A stretch of DNA of 45,327 nt from Symplocastrum torsivum CPER-KK1 (GCA_019358875.1 JAHHIF010000064.1:1-45327), one strand, 5' to 3'. Numbered from the stretch's first letter, positions 25,700 through 33,721 are shown. The notes: generated from the letters alone by a model not told the origin. Program-made: numbers and translations.

Positions 25700-26143
25700 A
25701 TGAACGACTATCTAACCACCAATCGAAATAACTCACCTTACCCACACCTGCTTGATGCACTACTTATTCTTACATTTAACGATGATGTCTCTCTGACTCA
25801 AAATGAAGACGAGCAAATCGTTCTGGCATCTCTCCATCATAAGCTAACCTTTAAAGCCGTACAGCTCGGGTTAAAAAAGGCATTATTTGCTCTTGCGAAT
25901 AATGGTGCAACCTTAGAAGAAATGAACAACTGGGTACAGCAAGATCGAGGAGAATTTATAGTTCTAAAATTTTATCAATATCTGCAAAAATTCACTCGTT
26001 TTGGCTGGTTGTGTCATTCTGTTGTTGCCAAAGGATGTCTCATCGCTACAGCTAAACCAATGACTACAGATTGTCAGTTTTTACTGGCAACGGCTGTTGC
26101 TCATAACCAGTATGTTTTATCAAAATTTGCATATGTTCATTAG
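25700..26143 (+). CDS. N-terminal part of SagB-type dehydrogenase, ended by an in-frame TAG
   Basis: 147 residues corresponding to the N-terminal, winged-helix-like half of two-domain SagB/McbC proteins (LLDALLILTFNDDVSLTQNE, FLLATAVAHNQYVLSKFAYV). It stops at TAG 26141-26143. The same frame continues without a shift: after the stop come VNGQMILESPLS and the rest of the enzyme. In relatives FAY...LESPLS is uninterrupted, so this is a nonsense codon within one gene. The full frame 25700-27160 would encode about 486 residues, the family's usual size. Either two separate chains assemble, or readthrough occurs, or the enzyme is inactive. Confidence 0.75.
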   Translation: MNDYLTTNRNNSPYPHLLDALLILTFNDDVSLTQNEDEQIVLASLHHKLTFKAVQLGLKKALFALANNGATLEEMNNWVQQDRGEFIVLKFYQYLQKFTRFGWLCHSVVAKGCLIATAKPMTTDCQFLLATAVAHNQYVLSKFAYVH

Positions 26144-26155
26144 GTTAATGGACAG

Positions 26156-27160
26156 ATGATATTAGAGTCGCCATTATCAAAAATGGTAATTCATCTATTA
26201 AGTTGGCAAGCAATAGCTATAGTGGGTTTACTTGCTAATCCTTGTATTTGCCGTGAAATAGCAACACAAATTCAGGGGATTGAACTCGATACAATCCAAC
26301 AATTTACTAGTTTACTCTTGAGTACGCAAATGCTGTCTGAAGTGGCTGAAGATGGAGCTATTTCAGAACAAACCGATATTATCTTAGCTCAATGGGAATT
26401 CCACGACTTACTGTTTCATTCTCGCAGCCGCAGCGGCAGACATGCTAATCCAGTTGGCGGAACGTACCGTTTTTTAGGTCAGATCGCACCGCTTCCAGCC
26501 CTCAAGCCTCGAACATGGAACAAAAGCATAACACTATATAAACCCGATTTAGAAAATCTCAAAACTTCAGATATTTCTTTCACTCAGGTTTTGGAAAGTA
26601 GAAAATCTATTGGAGAACATGGAGAAATGCCAATCACGGCTCAACAGCTAGGAGAATTTCTCTATCGTTGCGCCAGAATTAGAAACCTGCTCCAAACCGA
26701 GAAAGGTGAATTGCTCAGCCGTCCTTATCCTAGTGGTGGAGCAATGTATGAACTAGAACTTTATCCTGTTGTTAATCGCTGCCAGGATATTTTGCCGGGT
26801 TTGTATTACTATCAGCTGCAAGCTCATGAATTGTGTTGTATTTCCAGCGAAACGGAAGCTGTGGAAGCCTTACTGAAGGGAGCTAGTATGGCAATGGGAA
26901 AGCAAGAGATACCTCAAGTCCTAATTGTAATTACCGCTCGATTCCAACGCTTAGCTTGGAAGTATGAATCTATAGCTTACGCACTTATGCTGAAACACGT
27001 TGGTGCTTTATACCAAACTATGTATTTAGTGGCAACAGCGATGAATCTTGCTCCTTGCGGTATTGGTACTGGTGACTCCGATTTATTTGCTAAAGCAGCA
27101 GGATGCAATTATTACGCTGAAACATCTGTTGGAGAATTTGCACTTGGTAGTGGGACTTAA
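26156..27160 (+). CDS. C-terminal nitroreductase-like domain of SagB-type azoline dehydrogenase
   Basis: 334 residues from the ATG 13 bases after the TAG. From about residue 140 it is the FMN-binding nitroreductase-like domain: FTQVLESRKSIGEHG (phosphate-binding Arg/Ser), RPYPSGGAMYELELYPVV, AWKYESIAYALMLKHVGAL and CGIGTGDSD. The Lys-Tyr pair in WKYE matches the motif required for azoline oxidation in characterised B proteins. Expected reaction: FMN-dependent oxidation of azolines to azoles. No strong ribosome binding site precedes the ATG, which argues for an origin by interruption rather than a designed two-gene arrangement. It is the last gene of the cluster; a MITE begins 7 bases after its stop. 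Confidence 0.8.
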   Translation: MILESPLSKMVIHLLSWQAIAIVGLLANPCICREIATQIQGIELDTIQQFTSLLLSTQMLSEVAEDGAISEQTDIILAQWEFHDLLFHSRSRSGRHANPVGGTYRFLGQIAPLPALKPRTWNKSITLYKPDLENLKTSDISFTQVLESRKSIGEHGEMPITAQQLGEFLYRCARIRNLLQTEKGELLSRPYPSGGAMYELELYPVVNRCQDILPGLYYYQLQAHELCCISSETEAVEALLKGASMAMGKQEIPQVLIVITARFQRLAWKYESIAYALMLKHVGALYQTMYLVATAMNLAPCGIGTGDSDLFAKAAGCNYYAETSVGEFALGSGT

Positions 27161-27166
27161 ACAAAA

Positions 27167-27291
27167 ATAGATCTCTTGCAAAAGTCGATTTTTAGCTGTA
27201 GGGCGAAGCATTTGCGGCCAGATTTATCGGTGAAATCAGGGTTTTTATCCGCAAATGCTTCGCCCTTTTCGGATTTATGCAAGAGGTCTAT
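27167..27291. mobile_element. 125-bp MITE-like element with long nested inverted repeats
   Basis: The ends are imperfect inverted repeats: ATAGATCTCTTGCAAAAG on the left and, read inverted, ATAGACCTCTTGCATAAA on the right. Inside, a perfect 17-bp inverted repeat GGGCGAAGCATTTGCGG (27201-27217) pairs with 27249-27265. No transposase. It lies exactly at the junction of the RiPP cluster and the duplicated kinase fragment. Confidence 0.8.
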
Positions 27292-27296
27292 TTCAT

Positions 27297-27415
27297 CCTC
27301 TGAGGGTTTTGGCTTACTCGGCATGAGCGAACGGGCAGAGCGCATCGGCGCACAACTCACTATTCGGAGTCAACCTGGACAAGGAACAGAAATTATTGTC
27401 ACCGTCAACCCTTGA
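27297..27415 (+). pseudogene. 3' fragment of the histidine kinase gene, copy 2
   Basis: It is identical to 12456-12574 and encodes the last 39 or so residues of the kinase (GFGLLGMSERAERIGAQLTI to the same stop). The frame is open into the MITE (TTG 27176), so a 79-residue hybrid peptide is possible but unlikely to function. It marks the 5' edge of the right direct repeat. Confidence 0.85.
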
Positions 27416-28057
27416 GTGAGCATCACGATGAGCCAAACTACGACCATTCGGGTTCTGATTGCGGACGATCACGCCATTTTTCGGCAAGGATTAGCCACGA
27501 TTATTGACCGTGCCCCAGATATGCAGGTGATTGCCCAAGCCGAAAATGGGGAACAAGCGATCGCTCTATTTGGGGAACACCAACCGGATGTCACTTTAAT
27601 GGATCTGCGAATGCCGGAAGTGGAAGGAGTTGCCGCCATCGGTGCAATTTGTGCTGCTGCTAAATCGGCTCGGATTATTGTACTAACCACGTATGATAGT
27701 TACGAAGATATCTATCGGGGATTGCAGGCAGGCGCAAAAGGATACCTGTTGAAAGAAACTGAACCGGACGAGCTTCTGAATGCGATTCGTACTGTTCATC
27801 GGGGTCAGAAGTATATTCCGCCCGATGTAGGAGCCAAGTTGGTACAGCGCCTCAGCAATCCAGAACTGAGTGAAAGAGAACTGGCAGTCCTCCGCTCACT
27901 GGCACAGGGGATGAGTAATGCCGATATTGCGACTGCTTTGAGTATTGGTGAAGGCACGGTCAAATCCCATGTCAATCGAATTTTGAATAAGTTAGATGTC
28001 AGCGATCGCACCCAGGCTGTGATTGTTGCGGTTAAGCGCGGCATTGTTAGTTTGTAG
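27416..28057 (+). CDS. NarL/LuxR-type response regulator, copy 2
   Basis: 213 residues with the same protein sequence as the regulator at 12575, including the phosphoacceptor Asp (LMDLRMP) and the LuxR HTH. DNA is identical up to about 27886 and then differs at several silent positions (for example GGCAGTCCTC against GGCGGTACTC). Without its kinase partner here, it must be phosphorylated by the other copy's kinase or a different donor. The retained protein identity despite silent changes in the 3' part suggests selection. GTG start as in copy 1, ATG at 27428 possible. Confidence 0.9.
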   Translation: MSITMSQTTTIRVLIADDHAIFRQGLATIIDRAPDMQVIAQAENGEQAIALFGEHQPDVTLMDLRMPEVEGVAAIGAICAAAKSARIIVLTTYDSYEDIYRGLQAGAKGYLLKETEPDELLNAIRTVHRGQKYIPPDVGAKLVQRLSNPELSERELAVLRSLAQGMSNADIATALSIGEGTVKSHVNRILNKLDVSDRTQAVIVAVKRGIVSL

Positions 28058-28082
28058 GGTGTACTTTCGATCAAGTTGAGAG

Positions 28083-28098
28083 TCTAACTTAAGTTAGA
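28083..28098. promoter_or_regulatory. 16-bp palindrome TCTAACTTAAGTTAGA, copy B
   Basis: It lies 26 bases after the regulator stop, the same position as copy A. Downstream, about 200 bases further, is the isochorismatase-fold gene at 28300, which could be the regulated target. Confidence 0.5.
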
Positions 28099-28299
28099 GC
28101 CGACCTTCTACTTTGCGATGGAACGATTACTCTATCAATTTCTACTGTCAAACTTTTAACTCACTATAGACGACAGCTTGAAGGTGATTTCCTATATTGA
28201 ACTTATTCTGAAAGAAGCTGAGTACTAGAACTGGCCACACTTCAGATAGCTAGGAAAAAACGACATTGATTGAATTTGAATGAAAAAGGAGACAAACCC

Positions 28300-28980
28300 A
28301 TGAGCAACACCATCGACACAATGATCGATCCCAACGACGCCGTGCTGCTGCTGATTGATCATCAGAGCGGACTCTTCCATCTTGTGCGTGATATCGAACT
28401 CCCAGTTCTCCGCTCCAATGTCACAGCGCTCGCTAAGATTTCCCGACTCGTCAAGATTCCGACCTTCACAACTGCTTCGGTACCCGATGGTCCCAATGGT
28501 CCCCTGATTCCCGAAATCCACCAGCACAATCCTGAGGCAGTTTACATTCCGCGCACAGGACAGATTAATGCCTGGGATAACCCAGCTTGGGTAGATGCTA
28601 TCGAGAAGACCGGGCGAAAGACTCTCCTCATCGCCGGAACTCTCACCAGTACATGCATGGCGTTTCCGACTCTGAGCGCACTGGCAGCTGGTTACAAGGT
28701 CTTCACGATCATTGACGCTTCCGGCAACTGGAGCCAGATGGCAACCGACCTCACTCTGGCTCGCGTCGTCCAGGCGGGAGCCATGCCCATCGACACTTAC
28801 GCAGTAATGAGCGAACTCATGAACACGTGGAACCGTCCGGACGCAATGGAGTTTGCCGCTATTGCGGTTGACCACATCGTGCCGCCTTACCGCGCCCTGA
28901 TGGAGAGCTATGACAAAGCTCAATCCGTGCAACGAGATGGACGAGAGACCAAGCTTGATCGGCAAATGGCACCTGTGTAA
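28300..28980 (+). CDS. Isochorismatase-fold cysteine hydrolase
   Basis: 226 residues from the ATG at 28300 with a good ribosome binding site (AAGGAGA). Motifs: AVLLLIDHQSGLFHL with the catalytic Asp, EKTGRKTLLIAGTLTSTCMA with the Lys and nucleophilic Cys, and GYKVFTIIDASGNWS. The C-terminal part (MNTWNRPDAMEFAAIAVDHI) is typical of the YcaC-like branch. It is the first gene of the redox island and follows the duplicated regulator. The substrate is unknown; members often sit near NmrA-like and SnoaL-like genes, as here. Confidence 0.85.
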   Translation: MSNTIDTMIDPNDAVLLLIDHQSGLFHLVRDIELPVLRSNVTALAKISRLVKIPTFTTASVPDGPNGPLIPEIHQHNPEAVYIPRTGQINAWDNPAWVDAIEKTGRKTLLIAGTLTSTCMAFPTLSALAAGYKVFTIIDASGNWSQMATDLTLARVVQAGAMPIDTYAVMSELMNTWNRPDAMEFAAIAVDHIVPPYRALMESYDKAQSVQRDGRETKLDRQMAPV

Positions 28981-29059
28981 AAGCACCTAATTGCAACGCG
29001 CACGCACAAAATAAAAAAAGGGAAGGTGAGGAGTTAGTTATCAATTCCTCGCCCGCATT

Positions 29060-29104
29060 CCCGATAAGAGTGTCCGTAACACTCTAGCAAGCAGGCTAAT
29101 CGGG
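29060..29104. terminator. Branched hairpin between the hydrolase and SnoaL genes
   Basis: CCCGAT (29060-29065) pairs with ATCGGG (29099-29104), enclosing a 7-bp stem AGAGTGT/ACACTCT (29067-29073, 29079-29085). No T-run. A transcription or processing signal is possible. Confidence 0.4.
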
Positions 29105-29155
29105 TCGTCCTCGCCCTACAGCTTTTGTCCGATCCTTAACTAACCAACACGAGAT

Positions 29156-29596
29156 ATGGAACAAAATTCGATCGCTCAAGTTTTTGCCACTCATCTTGCA
29201 TTGATTGGAACAGATGTGGAGGCTTGGTCTGATCTCTTGGCTGAAAATGCGATCGTAGAATTTCCCTATGCATCTGCGCTAGGTGCGATTGTTCGATTTG
29301 AAGGCAAACCTGCAATCTACAACCACATGAAGAATGCAGTCTCACAATTGCAAAACTGGGTCTTTACCGATGTTTGTGAATATCAAACACTGATTCCAAA
29401 TGTTCTATTCGCTGAATTTCATGGGGAAGCTGTGTTTGTAGCGACGGGTCAGCCCTATCAGCAAGACTATGTGGTGCGACTAGAAACCAAGAATGGAAAG
29501 ATTATTCACTACCGCGAATACTGGAATCCGGCTCCAATACTTGAGCTAATGGGTAGCAGCGAAACTGCCTTCGACTGGATTCAAACCCATAGATAG
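29156..29596 (+). CDS. SnoaL-like/NTF2-fold protein
   Basis: 146 residues with the SnoaL/ketosteroid-isomerase-like cone fold: VFATHLALIGTDVEAWSDLL, ENAIVEFPYA, GKPAIYNHMKNAV, then RLETKNGKIIHYREYWNPAP near the end. This family includes isomerases, cyclases and many proteins of unknown role. The NmrA-like gene follows after 7 bases, so both are probably one transcript. Similar folds recur at 36141 and 43058, making this a theme of the island. Confidence 0.8.
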   Translation: MEQNSIAQVFATHLALIGTDVEAWSDLLAENAIVEFPYASALGAIVRFEGKPAIYNHMKNAVSQLQNWVFTDVCEYQTLIPNVLFAEFHGEAVFVATGQPYQQDYVVRLETKNGKIIHYREYWNPAPILELMGSSETAFDWIQTHR

Positions 29597-29603
29597 GACA
29601 GAG

Positions 29604-30545
29604 ATGAAAATTGTAATTGCAGCCGCATCTGGTAACATTGGACGACGTACCGCAGAAAAAGTCATCCAGGCAGGAGCCGAAACGATTCTTTTAGCCCGAC
29701 ATCCAGAGAAGTTAGCGGATCTGGTCGAAGGTGCGATTGCCTCCGGCAACAGCGAAGTTCGCGTTCAGCCGATCAGCAGCGATGATGCTCAAGAATTGAT
29801 AGAAGTAACCCAGCGGGCAGATGCTTTGTTTTGGCTGACACCACCGAAGCTCGATGTGCCTAACATGAGGGATTGGTATCTTCAAACCGCAAAAGCGGGC
29901 GCGAACGCTGTATCCGCAAACGGCATTCCGCGAGTCGTGAACATTTCCAGCATTGGTGCGGGTGCAAAACCAAACTTGGGCACAGTTTCATTCAGTGGAA
30001 CTGTTGAATCAATCCTCAATCAAATGGCTGCCAATGTAGTTCACTTACGTCCCGGCTATTTTATGGAGAATTTCCTGGCGCAAATCGAGACGATCCAAAG
30101 CGAACGCACGGTTCGATTTCCTTATCCGAGTGATCATGATATTCCCTGGATTAGCACTGATGATATCGGAGATGTGGCAGCACACTATCTCCTGGATCAG
30201 CGTTGGGCAGGTCAGTGGACTCGTAATTTAATGGGAGCCGAAAACCTAACATTGCTTGAAACATCTGCTATCTTGTCACGAGTGTTGAGCTATTCGATTG
30301 AATATGCTCAAGTCAGTATCGAATCGCTCCAGCAGCAGTTTGCCGCAATGGGAGCGACTGCTGAGGTTCAGCGCGAAATGGGTGATCTATTCCGTGCGCT
30401 TGGCGATCCGGATGGAGTTTATGCCACAGCACGAACCCCGGAAGCAACAACACCCACAACATTCGAGCAGTTTGTTAAAAACAAGATCCTTCCAAATCTT
30501 TTAAGCTTTTCAAGCAAGGCAACGCCTTTAAGTAAGCATAGCTAA
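29604..30545 (+). CDS. NmrA-like NAD(P)-binding oxidoreductase
   Basis: 313 residues. The N-terminus KIVIAAASGNIGRRTAEKVI is the Rossmann motif in the form seen in NmrA/azoreductase-like atypical SDRs, followed by ETILLARHPEKL (NADP-type Arg). VVNISSIGAG and VVHLRPGYFMENFLAQIETI are the family's central motifs, and ISTDDIGDVAAHYLLD the C-terminal one. There is no classical YxxxK pair. Function: NAD(P)H-dependent reductase or sensor; substrate unknown. GGACAG precedes the ATG. It is probably co-transcribed with the SnoaL-like gene. Confidence 0.8.
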   Translation: MKIVIAAASGNIGRRTAEKVIQAGAETILLARHPEKLADLVEGAIASGNSEVRVQPISSDDAQELIEVTQRADALFWLTPPKLDVPNMRDWYLQTAKAGANAVSANGIPRVVNISSIGAGAKPNLGTVSFSGTVESILNQMAANVVHLRPGYFMENFLAQIETIQSERTVRFPYPSDHDIPWISTDDIGDVAAHYLLDQRWAGQWTRNLMGAENLTLLETSAILSRVLSYSIEYAQVSIESLQQQFAAMGATAEVQREMGDLFRALGDPDGVYATARTPEATTPTTFEQFVKNKILPNLLSFSSKATPLSKHS

Positions 30546-30562
30546 CGCTGAAGGATTGAAGT

Positions 30563-30757
30563 TTACAGCTTTTTACCGAAGTGCGACCTCGCCGCTGTTC
30601 GACTGAATTTCTCGGCGAGTTCACCTTGATGAGCTTTGAGAATAATCTGTACCTGTCTGACTAGCCGTTGTGAACTGGTATGACGACGCAAGATTTGTTG
30701 CACAATTGCTTGCTGCCGTTGACTTAACTGGATTGGTAATGGTGATAGACCCGACAT
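30563..30757 (-). pseudogene. IS630-family transposase N-terminal fragment
   Basis: PIQLSQRQQAIVQQILRRHT then SSQRLVRQVQIILKAHQGEL corresponds to the first helix-turn-helix of IS630-type transposases. After about 45 residues the sequence diverges and stops. The DDE domain is absent. This family uses TA targets, like the small element at 4670, but no link between the two is shown. The following stretch 30758-31004 holds no gene that I can support. Confidence 0.6.
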
Positions 30758-31004
30758 CTTTTTGCTTGAGCCGCTTTTGGCTGTTCGCTCAAATTTGAGC
30801 TAATCCTACCACCTTTCTAACTGCTTACTTACTTGGCGAAAATAGAAGGTTCGTGCAACCAGGGGCAATGTAGTGTGTTATTGCAAAAGTCAACCCCTTT
30901 TTAGGGCTGGACTGATAAGTAATACAAATCATGACTTTGCCTAATTTGTCTCCTTCTAGGCAAAGTATGCTGGAAATATCTACCCCAGCATGAGGGATTG
31001 ACCC

Positions 31005-31625
31005 ATGCTATTTCTCACCAGCCAACTTCCATTTTCGGCAAAGATATTTTCTCGTCCTCTTCCACCACCGAAAAAATCATCTTCATCAGAACGAGAATAT
31101 CTACGCATCTCAGAAGTCAAAGCCATAATGAGCGCGGCCAAAAAAGTAGGTCGTCATGGTGTCAGAGATGCAGCGATTATTCTACTGATGTTTCGTCACG
31201 GGCTGAGAACCGCTGAATTAGTAGCTCTGAAATGGTTGCAGGTAGATTTAGTAGGAGGCTACATCGAAGTCCGAAGAGCCAAACATGGTCATGATAGCAT
31301 TCATCCCCTACGTTCTCCGGAACTCAGAGCCTTACGTCAAATTCTCAAGAGTTATCCCGATACCCAATACGTTTTCGTATCAGAACGAAAAGCTCCTCTC
31401 TCAACTCGCTCAATTCGCCACATCGTAGCTAGAGCAGGAGAACTAGCTGGAATACCATTAATGGTTCATCCCCATCAACTGCGCCACGCTTGTGGCTACT
31501 ATTTAGCTTCTCTTGGGCATGATACTAGAGCGATTCAAGATTATTTAGGGCATAAGAACATTCACCACACAGTTCGTTATACACAGATGTCACCTCAAAG
31601 GTTTGAAAGTTTCTTTCCGGATTAA
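31005..31625 (+). CDS. Tyrosine recombinase/integrase, short form
   Basis: 206 residues forming just the catalytic domain, as in FimB/FimE-type recombinases. The catalytic residues are visible: Arg in FRHGLRTAELVALKW, Lys region EVRRAKHG, HPHQLRHACGYYLAS (H-x-x-R), LGHKNIHHTVRYT with the third His and the nucleophilic Tyr. It seems intact. It converges on the Tn3 transposase remnant with a 3-base overlap of stop codons. It could be a cointegrate-resolving recombinase of a Tn3-like element, like TnpI of Tn4430, or a separate insertion. Confidence 0.8.
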   Translation: MLFLTSQLPFSAKIFSRPLPPPKKSSSSEREYLRISEVKAIMSAAKKVGRHGVRDAAIILLMFRHGLRTAELVALKWLQVDLVGGYIEVRRAKHGHDSIHPLRSPELRALRQILKSYPDTQYVFVSERKAPLSTRSIRHIVARAGELAGIPLMVHPHQLRHACGYYLASLGHDTRAIQDYLGHKNIHHTVRYTQMSPQRFESFFPD

Positions 31626-32920
31626 GCTACCGATAGTTGCGTTAGCCGAGCAATTCTTTCGGTCATATCCAACTTGAACGTGCCATAAGGATTGACATGA
31701 CTAAAAATCAGAGGTGTAATTGCTCTTAAATCAGTTGCAGTAAGCTTTTGCTCCCAATGCTTCTGAGCTAGTACACTCTGAATCATCAAGGTATTCACAT
31801 ACACCAAACATATTTGCAATAGGTGCAAAGATAACACGGATAACTCCTGAGTTTCCAAGCGATTTGAGGCAAACTCCCCACCTTTACCGTAAAAGATAAA
31901 ATCATTAACCCCATTCCATCTTTCCACCACATTTAAGCCTTCATTAACTTCCCGTCGTACTGCCTCCTCTTCGAGATATTGGCACAGGAAAATTGTCTTA
32001 ATTACTCGACCCAATTCCAGCAAAGCTAGATAGGTAGGGTGAATAATCGGATTTTTGCTAAAACGTTTTAATATGGCTTCGGTTTCTGCCGTTCCCAACC
32101 TCAAAGCTGTGGCATACTTCACCATCTGGTCGTATTGTTGGCGAATTAAATCCCAATTAATCGGACGGGTCAGAATGGGCTGTAGATTAGGATAGGCATC
32201 ACTGTGACCAGTATAAGGATGATACAACTTCTGCGTTTTAATCCGCTTGAGCCTGGGCATTAACTGAAACCCCAATAGGTGAGTAAAAGCAAAAGCCAAG
32301 TCCGATGCTTTAAGTTTTCCCTGAAGCTTCTCTGAGTCAGCCTTTTCTATGTTATTGGTTTCTTCTGTGGTGAGGAGAAGGTCAATTTGTTCGATATTTG
32401 TGGGAGTAAGTTGAGAGAAAATTTGATTACAGAACTTGGTTTCGTGTTGGTGAATAGCACTACGAGTTAAACGTTCAACCTGTTGGGGGGTTGGGGGTTC
32501 AATTTGTAATTCCCGAAACCTTTGATAGATAAGTTGAAGGAGTGGTTCAAATCTTTGTTCATTAGGCAAAATGTTTTCGATTAACCAATTAGACATCTCC
32601 TCCGAATCCGAGAGAGTAGCAGTCCGAAACCCGAATAACTGACGAATTTCCGCACGATGATTTTTAAGAGAACGTCCTTGCCAATTGTATTGAGAATACA
32701 AATTAGGGTCAATTTTTAGTTGTGAGGCGATGTAAGAGATAATAAGGTCTGGTATTTCGGCATCTGAGTCAGGAAACCGAGCCACTAGTTGAAAAGATTT
32801 TAGTAAAATGGCAAAACCAATCTGATTAGCACCGACTTTCTTATTGACCCGTTCTAATTCTTGGGGAAGAAGTGTCCAATTTTCGACGAGTTCTTCTGTA
32901 TCCCAATGTGGTTTGACCAT
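31622..32920 (-). pseudogene. Tn3-family transposase with internal deletion
   Basis: 432 residues against about 1000 for the family. The first 200 or so are the DUF4158-type N-terminal domain (ELVENWTLLPQELERVNKKV, GANQIGFAILLKSFQLVARF). The last 220 are the end of the DDE domain: LAFAFTHLLGFQLMPRLKRI and LNVVERWNGVNDFIFYGKGG with the final catalytic Glu. The middle, with both catalytic Asp, is missing although the frame is kept. It cannot catalyse transposition, but such a protein could still bind ends. Candidate right-end sequence GGGGCAACCCTGACTTGAAA on the minus strand near 33140-33155; a matching left end was not found. Confidence 0.75.
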
Positions 32921-33292
32921 TCATTCTCAACTCCTATCAGGCAATCCCAGATTTGAGTTGAGCATAAATGAATAGATAGTCGTATTTTCAGAAATTTATC
33001 AAAAGTGCAGATTTAAGAGAGTTTGTCAAATTCAGTCAAAATAGTATATTTAGAAAACTTATTAATAAGTGGTGAAAATGGGTATCATTCATCATTAAGA
33101 AACAAAGGCTGAAACCTATACATATCAATGGTTTCAAGTCAGGGTTGCCCCAGCTTGTACCAACCTTCTATTTTCGCCTACTTCTGCGACGCTGTACTAA
33201 GCGTATCCTCGAACTTTCATCTAAAGTTTTCAGCTCGATGAAATTTTTGTTCTTCAAGTTATGAGTTAGCCATTCCCGTATGCGTTGTATGA
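32921..33292. other. AT-rich spacer upstream of the Tn3 remnant, no gene seen
   Basis: This contains the presumed promoter side of the transposase and, near 33140-33155, AAGTCAGGGTTGCCCC, which in inverse reads GGGGCAACCC as a Tn3-type end might. Otherwise no supported feature. Confidence 0.35.
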
Positions 33293-33503
33293 TACAGCGA
33301 ATGAGCAATCCAGAACTGAGTGAACGAGAACTGGCGGTACTCCGTTCACTGGCACAGGGGATGAGTAACGCTGATATTGCGGCGGCTTTGAGCATCGGTG
33401 AAGGTACAAATCCCATGTCAATCGGATTTTGAATAAGCTAGATGTCAGCGATCGCACCCAAGCTGTGATTGTTGCCGTTAAGCGCGGCATTGTAAGTTTG
33501 TAG
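33293..33503 (+). pseudogene. Truncated, frameshifted third copy of the response regulator
   Basis: It matches the last 205 or so bases of the regulator gene from ACAGCG...AGCAATCCAGAACTGAGTGA onwards, encoding the LuxR HTH. A 4-base deletion at GGTGAAGGTACAAATCCC shifts the frame inside the recognition helix. The receiver domain is missing. It marks the start of another copy of the regulator-spacer-DsbA module. Confidence 0.85.
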
Positions 33504-33504
33504 G

Positions 33505-33721
33505 ACGTACTTTCGATCAAATTCGGATTCTAACTTAAGTTAGAGCCAGCTTTATACTTTGCGATGGCATGGTTAATCTATCAATTTGCACTGTAAAAAA
33601 TTTAACTTGCTATAGGCGACAGCTTGAAGGCGACCACCTATATTGAATTTATGCAAGCAGTCATGCAAATGGATCGAGCAAGTAAATTGCACGTTTCCAT
33701 GCTTGATACAGATGTAAAAAG
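33505..33721 (+). repeat. Copy C of the dispersed palindrome repeat
   Basis: Nearly the same as the inverse of 6075-6250. Besides the palindrome it holds the small frame LKATTYIEFMQAVMQMDRAS KLHVSML, which here runs into the start region of the DsbA-like gene. Confidence 0.85.
33529..33544. promoter_or_regulatory. 16-bp palindrome TCTAACTTAAGTTAGA, copy C
   Basis: It lies 25 bases after the stop of the broken regulator copy and about 180 bases upstream of the DsbA-like gene at 33722. Confidence 0.5.

Larger units (their letters stand above)
27297..28205 (+). repeat. Right direct repeat: kinase 3' end, regulator and spacer
   Basis: Partner of 12456-13362, same orientation. Recombination between the two would remove about 14.8 kb, including the entire RiPP cluster. 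Confidence 0.9.

Noticed and set aside
28225..28986. Long minus-strand frame of 253 codons
   Set aside because: It is the antisense shadow of the isochorismatase-fold gene, which has clear motifs and a ribosome binding site.
33140..33155. Tn3 terminal inverted repeat
   Set aside because: GGGGCAACCC on the minus strand looks right for an end, but the partner near 30855 (GGGGCAATG) matches for only seven bases, so the element's limits are not supported.
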